A DNA stretch of 64,000 nt from Streptomyces iranensis (lineage in GTDB: Bacteria > Actinomycetota > Actinomycetes > Streptomycetales > Streptomycetaceae): NCBI RefSeq assembly GCF_017874715.1, contig NZ_JAGGLR010000001.1, positions 372,001-436,000 on the forward strand, read 5' to 3'. A program made the position numbers and the translations under genes. Within the stretch, counting starts at the first letter, position 1. Every line of letters starts with the position of its first letter. Under the pieces are notes generated by a model. It did not search any database. It was not told the origin of the DNA and saw nothing but the letters and a program-made list of their open reading frames with translations. Positions 7,732 to 17,314 of the stretch are shown one piece after another.

Positions 7732-8783
7732 CCGCGCTCCCAGTAAGCAGGACCGACGGGCTCCGAGAAGTCGCCCATGGCTTCGAGGTACCCCTGGTCG
7801 TTGGCCTTGATCCGCAGCTGCGGCAGCGCGTGACCGGCCGGACCGAAGATCACTCGGCCACCGTCGGAGAGGTCGAAGGTCGACTGGTGGCAGGGGCACA
7901 GGACGTGGTGGGTCTGCTGCTCATAGAGGTTGATCGGGCAGCCGACGTGGGTGCAGATCTTGGAGAACGCGACGATGCCCTCGTGCGACCAGTCCAGTTC
8001 GCGCTTGTCCTTGATGTTCTCCGGCTGGAGCCGGACCAGCATCAGGGCGGCCTTGGCGATCTCCGTCTGGAAGTCGTGCTGCTCCTCGCTCATGCCCTCG
8101 GGCATGGCGAAGGTGAGCGAGCCGACGGCGATGTCCTCGGGGCGCAGCGGCTGCATGGTGTTGTAGTTCATCAGCCGCTTGCCCTTGGCCCACTTGGTGT
8201 GCCGGAGCTTGGTGCCCGGCAGCGGACCGAGGTCCCGCAGCAGCACGATGCCGGAGAGCGGCACCAGCGCGAGCGCGCCGAAGAGGGTGTTGCGGGCCAG
8301 CTTGCGCCGGCCGAAGCCGGACTCCTTGGCGCCGGTGGCGAACTCCTCGAGGACCTTCGACTTGACCTCGGGGCTGGCCTCGATGGGGTGGCGCTCGTCG
8401 GCGATCTCCTCATCGGACATCAGGGTGCGGGCCCAGTGGACCGCGCCCGCGCCGATGGTGAACAGCGCGATGCCGAGCGTCAGCCCCAGCGCGAAGTTCA
8501 GCGCGCTGATGTGCCCGATCGGGAAGACGTAGATGTACCTGTCGACCGGGAGTGCCACATACGCGGCGATGAAGGCGATCGTGGCCAGCATCGAGACCGT
8601 GAAGAGCAGGGCGACGGTGCGCTCGGAGCGCCTCGCGGCCAGCTCGTCGATGTCCTGCTTACGGTGCTCGTGCGGGGGCAGCCCCGGGTCGGCGAACGGG
8701 TCCTCGGCCGGCCTTACGGCACTCTCGGCCCCCCGCGCTTCCGGCAGCTTGTCTTCTGCTTCTGAAATCTCGTGGCTACTCAT
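7728..8783 (-). CDS. qcrA: cytochrome bc1 complex Rieske iron-sulfur subunit
   Basis: A 351-residue protein with an N-terminal hydrophilic arm, about three transmembrane helices (~residues 55-190) and a C-terminal Rieske domain. The 2Fe-2S ligands are visible as CTHVGC and CPCHQS, each giving one Cys and one His, with the second Cys of each motif forming the structural disulfide. Three helices rather than one is the actinobacterial form. The gene overlaps qcrC upstream and qcrB downstream by 4 nt each, which indicates tight translational coupling of the three subunits. Confidence 0.95.
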   Translation of the reverse strand: MSSHEISEAEDKLPEARGAESAVRPAEDPFADPGLPPHEHRKQDIDELAARRSERTVALLFTVSMLATIAFIAAYVALPVDRYIYVFPIGHISALNFALGLTLGIALFTIGAGAVHWARTLMSDEEIADERHPIEASPEVKSKVLEEFATGAKESGFGRRKLARNTLFGALALVPLSGIVLLRDLGPLPGTKLRHTKWAKGKRLMNYNTMQPLRPEDIAVGSLTFAMPEGMSEEQHDFQTEIAKAALMLVRLQPENIKDKRELDWSHEGIVAFSKICTHVGCPINLYEQQTHHVLCPCHQSTFDLSDGGRVIFGPAGHALPQLRIKANDQGYLEAMGDFSEPVGPAYWERG

Positions 8784-9589
8784 GACTTCTTGGCCTTTGC
8801 GGTCCGGGCGGCGACCCAGATGGTGAGGACGATCATCGCGCCCATGCCGAAGATCCAGCCGAACAGACCCTCGCTCACCGGGCCGAGCCCGCCGAGCTCA
8901 AGACCACCGGGGGTCTTGCTCTTGTCGCTGTTGACCGTGTCGAGGTAGGCGATGACGTCCTGCTTGTTCTTCTCCGGCATCACGGTGTCGGGGAAGGAGG
9001 GCATGTTCTGCGGGCCGGTCTGCATGGCCTCGTAGAGATGCTTGGGGCTGACCCCGTCGAGAGCCGGCGCGAACTTGCCGTTGGTGAGGGCACCACCCTT
9101 ACCGGCGAAGTTGTGGCACTGCGCGCAGTTCGTACGGAAGAGCTCCCCGCCCTTCGCGACGTCCGCGCCGTCCGGGCTGTACTCGCTCTTGGTGGGCGTC
9201 ACCGGACCCGCACCGAGCGACGCGATGTAGGCCGCGAGCTGCTCGGTGTCGGCGTCCGAGTAGATCTTCTTCTTCTTCGGCACCTGGGCGCCCGGCTGCT
9301 GCGCCGGCATGCGGCCGGTGCCGACCTGGAAGTCCACGGCGGCGGAGCCGACGCCGACCAGGCTCGGGCCGTCAGAGGTCCCCTGACCGCCCGTGCCATG
9401 GCAGCTGGCGCAGCCGACGGCATAGAGCTTCTTGCCCTCCTCGATGGCGAGGGACTGGGCGGAGCTGTCGTCGGCCTTCGCCTCGCTCGGCGAAAACGCG
9501 GCGTACAGCCCCCCAGTGACCGCCAGCGCGAAGAGTAGGACGACGAGCGCAGCCAGCGGATGGCGCCGTCGTGCGGAGAGCTTTTTCAC
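8780..9589 (-). CDS. qcrC: cytochrome bc1 complex diheme cytochrome c subunit
   Basis: This 269-residue membrane-anchored protein has two covalent heme c sites, CASCH (Cys60-His64) and CAQCH (Cys155-His159). This is the diheme arrangement that lets actinobacteria bypass a soluble cytochrome c. An N-terminal hydrophobic segment (~residues 11-32) and a C-terminal helix (~243-262) anchor it, with the heme domains outside the cell. It is separated from ctaE by 69 nt and overlaps qcrA by 4 nt, so ctaE-qcrC-qcrA-qcrB is probably one operon. Confidence 0.95.
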   Translation of the reverse strand: MKKLSARRRHPLAALVVLLFALAVTGGLYAAFSPSEAKADDSSAQSLAIEEGKKLYAVGCASCHGTGGQGTSDGPSLVGVGSAAVDFQVGTGRMPAQQPGAQVPKKKKIYSDADTEQLAAYIASLGAGPVTPTKSEYSPDGADVAKGGELFRTNCAQCHNFAGKGGALTNGKFAPALDGVSPKHLYEAMQTGPQNMPSFPDTVMPEKNKQDVIAYLDTVNSDKSKTPGGLELGGLGPVSEGLFGWIFGMGAMIVLTIWVAARTAKAKKS

Positions 9590-9658
9590 GGATTACCCCG
9601 GTGTCAGGATCTTCTGCGTCGATGCTGTTAAGGACGTGGTTCCGGTGCGGTGACCGGC

Positions 9659-10279
9659 TTACTTGATCATGTAGATCGTGGCGAAGAGGCCGATCCAGAC
9701 GACATCGACGAAGTGCCAGTAATAGGACACGACGATGGCCGCCGTCGCCTGCTGGTGGGTGAACCTCTTGGCCGCGTACGTCCTGCCCAGGACAAGCAGG
9801 AAGGCGATCAGGCCGCCCGTCACATGCATGCCGTGGAAGCCGGTGGTCAGGTAGAACACCGAGCCGTAGGGGTCGGAGGAGAGCGAGAGCCCGTCCTTCT
9901 TGACCAGCTCGGTGTATTCGAAGATCTGACCGCCGATGAAGATCGCGCCCATGATGAAGGTGATCACGAACCAGGAGCGCAGCTTCTTCACGTCGCCGCG
10001 CTCGGCGGCGAAGACGCCGAGCTGGCAGGTGAGGGAGGAGAGCACCAGGATCGTGGTGTTCGTCGCCGAGAACGGGAAGTTCAGCGAGGACGCCATTTCC
10101 TTCCAGTGCTCGGCCCCGGTCACCGATCGCAGGGTGAAGTACATCGCGAAGAGGGCCGCGAAGAACATCAGCTCGGAACTCAGCCAGATGATGGTTCCGA
10201 CGCTGGTGAGGTTCGGCCGGTTGACCGACGGGTGCGCGTGCCCGGTTTCTACTGCTGTTGCTGTCGCCACGACCGACAT
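9659..10279 (-). CDS. ctaE: cytochrome c oxidase subunit III
   Basis: A 206-residue five- to six-helix membrane protein. It has the subunit III pattern [27 protein letters not shown] near the N-terminus, [10 protein letters not shown] in the middle and a terminal [11 protein letters not shown] helix. It stabilises the catalytic core of the aa3-type oxidase. It leads the qcrCAB operon and is 2 kb from ctaCDF, so the supercomplex genes occupy two clusters. The upstream region (10280-10501) is shared with a divergent receiver-like gene. Confidence 0.95.
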   Translation of the reverse strand: MSVVATATAVETGHAHPSVNRPNLTSVGTIIWLSSELMFFAALFAMYFTLRSVTGAEHWKEMASSLNFPFSATNTTILVLSSLTCQLGVFAAERGDVKKLRSWFVITFIMGAIFIGGQIFEYTELVKKDGLSLSSDPYGSVFYLTTGFHGMHVTGGLIAFLLVLGRTYAAKRFTHQQATAAIVVSYYWHFVDVVWIGLFATIYMIK

Positions 10280-10501
10280 TATGTCGGTCGCTTATCCAGC
10301 GCTCACTCCCGGGGGTCCCGTTCGGAGTGTCAAGGGCCGCGTCAAGGACATCGACCCTGCTCGTCGGGGCTGTTCCGGACAGTCCCCCGAAGGAGGGAGA
10401 GATCCGTACACCCCCTCCTCCGGACGGCTGTACGGGAGTAGCATCCGCCTCAGGAGCCCGGCAGATCACTTGCAGATCACTTACTTCGTCCGGAGGTCAT
10501 G

Positions 10502-10903
10502 ATGCGGCCCACCGCAACGGTGCTGGTCTACAGCGATGACGCGAGCACCCGCGAGCAGGTGCGCCTCGCGGCCGGGCGCCGGCCCGCCGCCGATGTGCCC
10601 CCGGTGGAGTTCCTGGAGTGCGCCACCCTCCCGGCCGTTCTCTCGGCGCTGGAGGAGGGCGGCATCGACGCCTGTGTGCTGGACGGTGAGTCGGCGCCCG
10701 CGGGCGGGATGGGCGTCTGCCGGCAGATCAAGGACGAGATCTTCCAGTGCCCGCCGGTGCTGCTGCTCATCGGCCGCCCGCAGGACGCCTGGCTGGCCAC
10801 CTGGAGCCGCGCGGAGGCCGCGGTCACGCATCCGGTGGACCCGGTGGCCCTGGCGGACGCGCTGGCCGGACTGCTCCGCAAGCGGCTCGCCGTGGGCGCC
10901 TGA
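10502..10903 (+). CDS. degenerate receiver (response-regulator-like) domain protein
   Basis: A 133-residue single-domain protein. It shows the receiver pattern: acidic residues after the first strand (YSDD, residues 10-13), a possible phospho-aspartate in CVLDGES (Asp61), and a fifth-strand THP where active receivers have KP. The conserved lysine is thus replaced by His110, so phosphorylation-dependent switching is doubtful. There is no output domain. ATG 10502 is preferred over ATG 10499 because GGAGG (10492-10496) is better spaced from it. It is divergent from ctaE and lies between the two halves of the respiratory gene set, so a regulatory link to respiration is conceivable but unproven. 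Confidence 0.75.
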   Translation: MRPTATVLVYSDDASTREQVRLAAGRRPAADVPPVEFLECATLPAVLSALEEGGIDACVLDGESAPAGGMGVCRQIKDEIFQCPPVLLLIGRPQDAWLATWSRAEAAVTHPVDPVALADALAGLLRKRLAVGA

Positions 10904-10934
10904 CCTCACCGTCCGCACCATCCGCACCGTCCGC

Positions 10935-12182
10935 TCAGACCTGGGGTCGGAGCCGGGCGGAGTCGGCGGGGGTGGCGTCGGACTGGCCGGAGGCGACCGC
11001 GCTGCCCTTGCGCCAGTCCGCCCAGGCCATGTTCCAGTCGCCGTAGCCGTTGTCGAATGTCGCCATGTCGTCTCCATTGCTGTGCACCACCTGGACGATG
11101 TCCCCCAGGCGCACGGTGTTGAAGAACCACTGGGCGTTCGCCGTGCTCATGCCGGTGCAGCCGTGGCTGACGTTGGCGTAGCCCTGCGAACCGGTGGACC
11201 AGGGCGCGGCATGGACGTATTCACCGCTTTTGGTGACCCGGGCGGCCCAGTAGACCATCAGGTCGTAGGAGCCCGCGCCGAGCCCGATGCTGGCGCCCGT
11301 CATCCGTACGGCGGATTCCTTGGCCAGGATGACCTTGATGCCGTTCCGGGTGTCGAATCCGGGCATACCGGTGGTGATCGGGATGGTCCGGATCGGCACC
11401 CCGTTGCGCTTCACCGTCATCTGGTGGGTGCCGGAGTCGGTGAGGGCCTCGAGGCGGTCGCCGGTGGTCACCCGCAGCGACTTGGCCGCACCGCCGTAGA
11501 GCCCGCCGCCGATCCGGATGCCCTTGAGGTTGGAGTGCACCGTGATGGTGGCGTGGGCGGGCCAGTACTCCTGCGGGCGGTAGTGCAGGTTCCGGCTGTT
11601 CACCCAGTGCCAGACGCCCTCCACCGCGGGCCGTGAGTCCACCTTCAGGGCGCGCTCGATCACGGCGCGGGCCGAGGGGTCCTTGACGGGCCGGCTCAGC
11701 TTGGCCGTGATGGGCTGCCCCACCCCGTACTCCCCCGCCTTGGGGCCGAAGGTGACCTTCAGCAGCCGGTGGGCGGAGCTGGTGGTGAAGTCGACCGTAC
11801 GGCGGCCCGGAGCGCCGCCCCCGTCCTCCGTGGACACCTTCAGCGTGTAGTGGGCGCCCGCGGCCAGCGGCACGGTGCTGCGCCAGTGCCTGCCGTCGTC
11901 GGTCAGCTCACCCCGGACATAGCGGCCCGCGGCGTCGGTGGCCGTGACATCCGTGATCCGGCTGTCGTCGTCCTTGGCCGTCACTTCGAGCGGCTTGTCC
12001 GGATCGGCCTTACGGCCGTCGCCGTCACCGCTGAACGAGATCTGATCGGCGGCGTCGTACGGCTTGGCGGACAGGGGGTCGGGGGATCCCCCGCATCCGC
12101 TCAGACCCGCTATCAGCGGCGCCACCAGCAGGGCGCAGGTCAGCACCGCCCGGCTTCTGAGTGATCGAGGTGTGTGGCTCAT
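10935..12182 (-). CDS. L,D-transpeptidase lipoprotein (YkuD domain, Ig-like N-terminal domains)
   Basis: A 415-residue lipoprotein with a lipobox LSGC (Cys30) after a basic N-terminus and hydrophobic stretch. Residues ~60-250 form Ig-like beta-sandwich modules. The catalytic YkuD domain has SHGCTGMS with His340 and Cys342. Such enzymes cross-link peptidoglycan at meso- or LL-diaminopimelate positions. A tryptophan-rich C-terminal segment (DWNMAWADW) follows, as in mycobacterial LdtMt2-type enzymes. It sits between the cta/qcr clusters without an evident functional link. The ORF is complete with an ATG start. Confidence 0.9.
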   Translation of the reverse strand: MSHTPRSLRSRAVLTCALLVAPLIAGLSGCGGSPDPLSAKPYDAADQISFSGDGDGRKADPDKPLEVTAKDDDSRITDVTATDAAGRYVRGELTDDGRHWRSTVPLAAGAHYTLKVSTEDGGGAPGRRTVDFTTSSAHRLLKVTFGPKAGEYGVGQPITAKLSRPVKDPSARAVIERALKVDSRPAVEGVWHWVNSRNLHYRPQEYWPAHATITVHSNLKGIRIGGGLYGGAAKSLRVTTGDRLEALTDSGTHQMTVKRNGVPIRTIPITTGMPGFDTRNGIKVILAKESAVRMTGASIGLGAGSYDLMVYWAARVTKSGEYVHAAPWSTGSQGYANVSHGCTGMSTANAQWFFNTVRLGDIVQVVHSNGDDMATFDNGYGDWNMAWADWRKGSAVASGQSDATPADSARLRPQV

Positions 12183-12286
12183 GGAGCCAACGTAAGAACG
12201 GTGTCCGGGAACGGCGCGCGGAGCGAGGCACCGGAGTGAACCGGCGGCCCCGGCGGTCCCGGCGGGGCCGTCCGGCCCGCGACGCC

Positions 12287-12328
12287 GAGCGGGGCCCGGA
12301 CACCTCGGGAGGTGTCCGGGCCCCGCTC
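12287..12328. terminator. perfect 20-bp-arm hairpin ending ctaCDF
   Basis: The arms (12287-12306 and 12309-12328) are perfectly complementary over 20 bp with a minimal loop. They lie 17 nt past the ctaF stop. No T-run follows on either strand. It is the likely end of the ctaCDF transcript and also shields the L,D-transpeptidase promoter. Confidence 0.8.
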
Positions 12329-12345
12329 GTATCAGCCGGTCAGGG

Positions 12346-12744
12346 CTACTGGTTGGCGTTCTCGCCGCGGTAGTACTCGAAGACCCAGCCGAAGAGGCCG
12401 ATCATGATGATCGGGGCCGAGAAGAAGAGCAGCCACCAGCCGAAGATCACGCCCAGGAACGCCATGGCGCCACCGACGCCGAGGGAGAGCGGCTGCCAGC
12501 TGTGCGGGGAGAAGAATCCCAGCTCGCCGGCGTCGTCCGCGACATCCGCTTCCTTGTTGTCCTGCGCGCCGACATCCACCCGGCGGGCCGTGAAGGCCAG
12601 GTAGTAGCCGATCATGATGCTCAGCCCGAAGGCCAGGAAGAGCGCCGTGGTGCCGGCCGGCTCCTTCGACCACACGCCATAGACGATCGCCATGACGAGG
12701 ATGAAGACGGCCAGCCAGATGAACATCCGGCCTTGGACCTTCAC
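12346..12744 (-). CDS. ctaF: cytochrome c oxidase subunit IV (actinobacterial)
   Basis: This 132-residue membrane protein has four hydrophobic helices in two pairs (~residues 6-25, 33-52, 84-101, 104-122), separated by a short acidic loop. It matches the small actinobacterial-specific oxidase subunit IV. The ATG overlaps the ctaD stop by 4 nt. It is the last gene of ctaCDF before a perfect hairpin terminator. Confidence 0.92.
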   Translation of the reverse strand: MKVQGRMFIWLAVFILVMAIVYGVWSKEPAGTTALFLAFGLSIMIGYYLAFTARRVDVGAQDNKEADVADDAGELGFFSPHSWQPLSLGVGGAMAFLGVIFGWWLLFFSAPIIMIGLFGWVFEYYRGENANQ

Positions 12745-14480
12745 TTGCCGGCCTCCTTACCACCCGCGAGGGCCTTGTCATCGTCAGGCGCACCGTGGTT
12801 CTCGAGCTGGTCGAGCGCCGCGATCTCCGGGTGGTGCAGGTCGAACGCCGGGGATTCGGAGCGGATCCGCGGCAGGGTGAGGAAGTTGTGCCGCGGGGGC
12901 GGGCAGGAGGTCGCCCACTCCAGCGAACGGCCGTAGCCCCAGGGGTCGTCGACCTCGACCTTCTTGCCGTACTTGGCGGTCTTCCAGACGTTGTAGAGGA
13001 ACGGCAGGATCGACAGGCCCAGCAGGAAGGAGCTGATGGTCGAGATGGTGTTCAGCGTGGTGATGCCGTCGGCCGCCAGGTAGTCGGCGTACCGGCGGGG
13101 CATGCCCTCGGCGCCCAGCCAGTGCTGCACCAGGAACGTGCCGTGGAAGCCCACGAACAGCGTCCAGAAGGTGATCTTGCCGAGCCGCTCGTCCAGCATC
13201 TTGCCGGTCATCTTCGGCCACCAGAAGTGGAATCCGGCGAACATCGCGAAGACCACGGTGCCGAAGACCACGTAGTGGAAGTGGGCCACCACGAAGTACG
13301 AGTCGGAGACGTGGAAGTCCATCGGCGGCGACGCCAGGATCACACCGGTCAGACCACCGAAGGTGAAGGTGATCAGGAAGCCGACCGCCCAGAGCATCGG
13401 GGTCTCGAAGCTCAGCGACCCCTTCCACATCGTGCCGATCCAGTTGAAGAACTTGATACCGGTCGGCACCGCGATGAGGAACGTCATGAACGAGAAGAAC
13501 GGCAGTAGCACTCCGCCGGTGACATACATGTGGTGGGCCCACACCGTCACCGAGAGACCGGCGATCGAAATGGTCGCGGCGATCAGGGAGATGTAACCGA
13601 ACATCGGCTTCCGGGAGAAGACCGGAATGACCTCGGAAATGATGCCGAAGAACGGCAGGGCGATGATGTACACCTCTGGATGGCCGAAGAACCAGAAGAG
13701 GTGTTGCCAGAGCAACGCTCCGCCATTGGCCGCGTCGAAGACATGCGCCCCGAATTTACGGTCCGCCTCCAGGGCGAACAGCGCGGCGGCCAGCACCGGG
13801 AAGGCGAGCAGGACCAGCACCGCGGTCAGCAGCACGTTCCAGGTGAAGATCGGCATGCGGAACATCGTCATGCCCGGAGCGCGCATGCAGATGATCGTGG
13901 TGATGAAGTTGACCGCACCGAGGATCGTGCCGAAGCCGGAGAGGGCCAGACCCATGATCCACATATCCGCGCCGATACCCGGCGAACGGACCGCGTCCGA
14001 CAGCGGGGAGTAGGCGAACCAGCCGAAGTCGGCCGCGCCTTGCGGGGTCAGGAACCCGCCCACCGCGATCAGCGAGCCGAAGAGGTACAGCCAGTACGCG
14101 AACATGTTCAGCCGCGGGAACGCCACATCGGGCGCACCGATCTGCAGCGGCATGATCCAGTTCGTGAAGCCCGCGAACAGCGGGGTGGCGAACATCAGCA
14201 GCATGATCGTGCCATGCATGGTGAACGCCTGGTTGAACTGCTCGTTCGACATGATCTGCGTACCCGGGCGGGCCAGCTCGGCGCGCATGAAGAGCGCCAT
14301 CACCCCGCCGATGCAGAAGAACGCGAACGACGTGACGAGGTAGAGCGTGCCGATCGTCTTGTGGTCCGTGGTGGTCAGCCACTTGACGACGACATTGCCC
14401 GGCTGCTTCCGACGTACCGGCGCTTCCCGCTCTTGCGAGGCGGTGGTGCCGGCACCCTGGGGTTCGTTGAGGATGCTCAC
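12741..14480 (-). CDS. ctaD: cytochrome c oxidase subunit I
   Basis: A 579-residue catalytic subunit with about 12 transmembrane helices. Recognisable heme-copper motifs are [11 protein letters not shown] (low-spin heme a His), [15 protein letters not shown] (CuB His and the cross-linked Tyr), [10 protein letters not shown] (two CuB His) and [10 protein letters not shown] (His ligands of heme a3 and heme a). It reduces oxygen to water while pumping protons. The soluble C-terminal tail (~from residue 510) is typical of actinobacteria. It is translationally coupled to ctaC upstream and ctaF downstream by 4-nt overlaps. Confidence 0.97.
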   Translation of the reverse strand: MSILNEPQGAGTTASQEREAPVRRKQPGNVVVKWLTTTDHKTIGTLYLVTSFAFFCIGGVMALFMRAELARPGTQIMSNEQFNQAFTMHGTIMLLMFATPLFAGFTNWIMPLQIGAPDVAFPRLNMFAYWLYLFGSLIAVGGFLTPQGAADFGWFAYSPLSDAVRSPGIGADMWIMGLALSGFGTILGAVNFITTIICMRAPGMTMFRMPIFTWNVLLTAVLVLLAFPVLAAALFALEADRKFGAHVFDAANGGALLWQHLFWFFGHPEVYIIALPFFGIISEVIPVFSRKPMFGYISLIAATISIAGLSVTVWAHHMYVTGGVLLPFFSFMTFLIAVPTGIKFFNWIGTMWKGSLSFETPMLWAVGFLITFTFGGLTGVILASPPMDFHVSDSYFVVAHFHYVVFGTVVFAMFAGFHFWWPKMTGKMLDERLGKITFWTLFVGFHGTFLVQHWLGAEGMPRRYADYLAADGITTLNTISTISSFLLGLSILPFLYNVWKTAKYGKKVEVDDPWGYGRSLEWATSCPPPRHNFLTLPRIRSESPAFDLHHPEIAALDQLENHGAPDDDKALAGGKEAGK

Positions 14481-15439
14481 GATGTCCTGGTCTCCGCGTT
14501 CTTGGCGGCGTCCGTCTGCTCAATGCCCGCCGGGATGTAGCCGGTCTGGCCCTTCTTCGCCAGTTCCTTGAGGTGCTGCTGGTAACGCTCCGGCGACACG
14601 ACCTTGACGTTGAAGAGCATCCGGGAGTGGTCGACGCCGCACAGCTCGGCGCACTTGCCCTTGAAGGTGCCCTCGCGGTTCGGAGTGACCTCGAAGCGGT
14701 TGGTGTGCCCCGGGATGACGTCCATCTTCATCAGGAAGGGGACCACCCAGAACGAGTGGATGACATCGCGGGACGTCAGGATGAACTGGACCGACTCGCC
14801 CTTCGGCAGCCACAGGGTCGGGCCCGGGTTGCCGGTCTGCGGGTTCCGCTCACCGGGCGTGCCCGCCTCGTAGACGCCTTCGGCGCCCTTGGGGACCGCG
14901 TTCAGCATGCGCCCCGGGATCGCGGAGATCTCCTTGGCTTCCTGCTTGGGCGTGGCGGTGGACCCGTCCACGTTCTCCATGTAGTTGAAGCCCCAGCTCC
15001 ACTGGTAGCCCACCACGTTGACCACGTGGTCGGGCTTCTTGGAGGTCTTGAGGAGCGCGTTCTCATCGCGTGCGGTGAAGTAGAACAGCACCGAGACGAT
15101 GATGATCGGGACCACGGTGTACAGCGCCTCGATCGGCATGTTGTACCGGGTCTGCGCGGGAACCTCGATCTTGGTCCTGCTGCGACGGTGGAAGATGACC
15201 GCCCAGATGATCAGGCCCCAGACCAGGACGCCCGTGGCGAGCGCCGCCGCCCACGAGCCCTGCCACAGGGAGAGGATCCGCGGCGCCTCCTCCGTGACGG
15301 GGGTAGGCATTCCGAGGCGGGGGAAGTCCTTGGATGTGCAACCGGTGGCGGTCGCCAGGACCAAGCCCGCGGCCAGCGCCTGCAGCAGCTTCCGCCGCAC
15401 CGGGCGCCGCGACGAGCGGTCGGAGCCGTTGGGACTCAC
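14477..15439 (-). CDS. ctaC: cytochrome c oxidase subunit II
   Basis: This 320-residue subunit has a lipobox-like ATGC (Cys34) after a basic leader and hydrophobic stretch, two transmembrane helices and an extracytoplasmic cupredoxin domain. The binuclear CuA site is intact: Cys263, Cys267, His271 and Met274 in [12 protein letters not shown]. It accepts electrons, here from the diheme QcrC, and passes them to subunit I. It is the first gene of ctaCDF; the 430-nt region upstream is GC-repeat-rich. Confidence 0.96.
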   Translation of the reverse strand: MSPNGSDRSSRRPVRRKLLQALAAGLVLATATGCTSKDFPRLGMPTPVTEEAPRILSLWQGSWAAALATGVLVWGLIIWAVIFHRRSRTKIEVPAQTRYNMPIEALYTVVPIIIVSVLFYFTARDENALLKTSKKPDHVVNVVGYQWSWGFNYMENVDGSTATPKQEAKEISAIPGRMLNAVPKGAEGVYEAGTPGERNPQTGNPGPTLWLPKGESVQFILTSRDVIHSFWVVPFLMKMDVIPGHTNRFEVTPNREGTFKGKCAELCGVDHSRMLFNVKVVSPERYQQHLKELAKKGQTGYIPAGIEQTDAAKNAETRTS

Positions 15440-15869
15440 GTAGCGCCTTCCCGAGAGTCTCGCCCGCGCGGTTGGCCGCGGCCGTCTGTCTGGTCGGTCG
15501 CCGGCCCGGTGCGGGCAGGGGTTTGGATGTTTATGCGGACCAAACCCTACTGGACGCCATTTGGGGTCGCGCGGGGAGGGTGCCCAACGCGCCGGGGCGC
15601 TCCACGAAGGGGTGGAATCCCGGGCTCCGGCGGCCTGTTCCGGCCGGGCGCAGCCCGGGTTCCGGCCCCGCTCCGGCCCGGGTTCCGGCCCCGCTCCGGC
15701 TCCGGTCCGGCCCCGGTCCGGGCCCGGCTCCGGGCAAGGTGCGACCCTGACTCCGGGGGCGGTGCGATCACGGTTCCGGGGGCGGTGCGAACCCGGTTCC
15801 GGGGGCGGTGCGATCCTGGGCGGGGCCGTGCCCGTCCGTTCGCCGGTCGCGGCGACTAGCGTTTCTTAC
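15440..15869. repeat. intergenic low-complexity region between divergent ctaC and the desulfurase gene
   Basis: After the inverted repeat at 15519-15547 come overlapping CTCCGGCCC-type simple repeats (about 15640-15735). A cleaner tandem array follows: three copies of a 23-bp unit containing TCCGGGGGCGGTGCGA, starting at 15751, 15774 and 15797. No gene is seen, although an open frame runs through it into the downstream gene. Confidence 0.7.
15519..15547. promoter_or_regulatory. inverted repeat upstream of ctaC, possible operator or promoter element
   Basis: GGGTTTGG and CCAAACCC are separated by 13 AT-richer bases, 80 nt upstream of ctaC. This is the only AT-rich patch in the ctaC leader, so it is a reasonable promoter or operator position. 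No binding factor can be named. Confidence 0.4.
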
Positions 15870-17291
15870 GTGCCCTACTTCGACGCGGCCTCATCCGCTC
15901 CTCTGCACCCCGTCGCGCGGCAGGCGCTCCTCGCCGCGCTCGACGAGGGGTGGGCCGACCCCTCGCGCCTCTACCGGGAGGGGCGGCGGGCCCGGCTGCT
16001 GCTGGACGCCGCGCGGGAGGCGGCCGCCGAGGCCGTGGGGTGCCGCCCGGACGAGCTCGTCTTCACTCCTTCGGGGACCCGCGCGGTGCACGACGGCATC
16101 GCGGGGGCGCTCGCGGGACGGCGGCGCGCCGGTCACCATCTGATCGTCTCCGCCGTGGAGCACTCCTCGGTGCTGCACGCGGCGGCCACGCACGAGGCGG
16201 ACGGCGGCACGGTCACCGACGTTCCGGTGGACCGTACGGGACGGGTCGCGCCGGGGGCGTACGCGGCGGCCCTGCGGGAGGCCCCGGGCGGGGTGGCGCT
16301 GGCCTGTCTGCAGTCCGCCAACCATGAGGTCGGCACGCTGCAGCCGGTGGCCGAGGCCGCCGAGGAGTGCGCGGCGGCGGACGTACCGCTGCTGGTGGAC
16401 GCGGCGCAGTCGCTCGGCTGGGGCCCCACGGAGGGTAATTGGTCGCTTCTGACCGCAAGTGCCCACAAATGGGGCGGCCCTGCGGGGGTGGGGCTGCTCG
16501 CGGTGCGCAAGGGGGTTCGCTTCCGTAGGGTCCAGCCCGCCGACGAGCGGGAGTCGGGCCGCTCCCCCGGGTTCGAGAATCTCCCCGCCATCGTCGCCGC
16601 GGCCGCCTCGCTGCGGGCCGTCCGGGCGGAGGGCGCCGCCGAGGCGGAGCGGCTGCGGGGGCTGGTGGAGCGGATCCGGGCGCGGGTGCCGGAGCTGGTG
16701 CCGGACGTCGAGGTGGTCGGCGACCCGGAGCGGCGGCTGCCGCATCTGGTGACCTTCTCCTGTCTCTATGTCGACGGAGAGGCGCTCCTCCATGAGCTGG
16801 ACCGCGCGGAGTTCTCGGTCTCGTCCGGCTCCTCCTGCACCTCCTCCACACTGACCCCGAGCCATGTGCTGCGGGCCATGGGGGTGCTGTCCGAGGGCAA
16901 TGTGCGGGTCTCGCTTCCGCGCGGTACGGCCGAGGCGGACGTGGACCGGTTCCTGGAGGCGCTGCCGGGGGTGGTGGCGGGCGTACGGGAGCGCCTGGGC
17001 GCCCCGAAACCGGCCGAAGCCGCGGCCGACCCGGCCCCCGAGCCCGAACCTGAGCCCGCACCCGAACCCGAGCTGGTCGTCGACTCGCTCGGCAAGCGGT
17101 GCCCGATCCCGGTGATCGAGCTGGCCAAGGTGATCGGCGAAGTGCCGGTGGGCGGGGTGGTGACGGTCCTGGCCGACGACGAGGCGGCCCGGCTGGACAT
17201 CCCGGCCTGGTGCGAGATGCGCGGCCAGACCTATGAGGGCGAGCGCCCGGCCGACCGGGGCGTGGCGTACCGGGTGCGCCGCCGCGCGTAG
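15870..17291 (+). CDS. cysteine desulfurase fused to a TusA-like sulfur-carrier domain
   Basis: A 473-residue fusion. Residues 1-~378 are a class-V PLP cysteine desulfurase with His98 in SAVEHSS, Asp177 in LLVDAAQ, PLP lysine Lys200 in ASAHKWGGP and persulfide cysteine Cys323 in SSGSSCTSS. A Pro/Glu/Ala linker (~380-401) joins it to a TusA domain (~402-473) with the sulfur-accepting CPIP motif (Cys411). Sulfur could thus pass from cysteine to the desulfurase and straight to the carrier domain. The likely uses are tRNA thiolation, Fe-S assembly or another sulfur pathway. GTG 15870 begins the conserved MPYFDAASSAPLHP; a longer frame upstream is low-complexity repeat. Confidence 0.9.
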   Translation: MPYFDAASSAPLHPVARQALLAALDEGWADPSRLYREGRRARLLLDAAREAAAEAVGCRPDELVFTPSGTRAVHDGIAGALAGRRRAGHHLIVSAVEHSSVLHAAATHEADGGTVTDVPVDRTGRVAPGAYAAALREAPGGVALACLQSANHEVGTLQPVAEAAEECAAADVPLLVDAAQSLGWGPTEGNWSLLTASAHKWGGPAGVGLLAVRKGVRFRRVQPADERESGRSPGFENLPAIVAAAASLRAVRAEGAAEAERLRGLVERIRARVPELVPDVEVVGDPERRLPHLVTFSCLYVDGEALLHELDRAEFSVSSGSSCTSSTLTPSHVLRAMGVLSEGNVRVSLPRGTAEADVDRFLEALPGVVAGVRERLGAPKPAEAAADPAPEPEPEPAPEPELVVDSLGKRCPIPVIELAKVIGEVPVGGVVTVLADDEAARLDIPAWCEMRGQTYEGERPADRGVAYRVRRRA

Positions 17292-17314
17292 GCGTTGTCC
17301 GACGGTACGCGTAC

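Noticed and set aside
6097..7746. A 549-codon plus-strand frame opposite qcrB
   Set aside because: Its composition is Asp/Glu/His/Arg-rich, as expected for the antisense of a membrane protein; qcrB is unambiguous.
15561..15869. N-terminal extension of the cysteine desulfurase fusion
   Set aside because: The in-frame upstream sequence translates the GC-rich repeat region. The conserved protein begins at GTG 15870.
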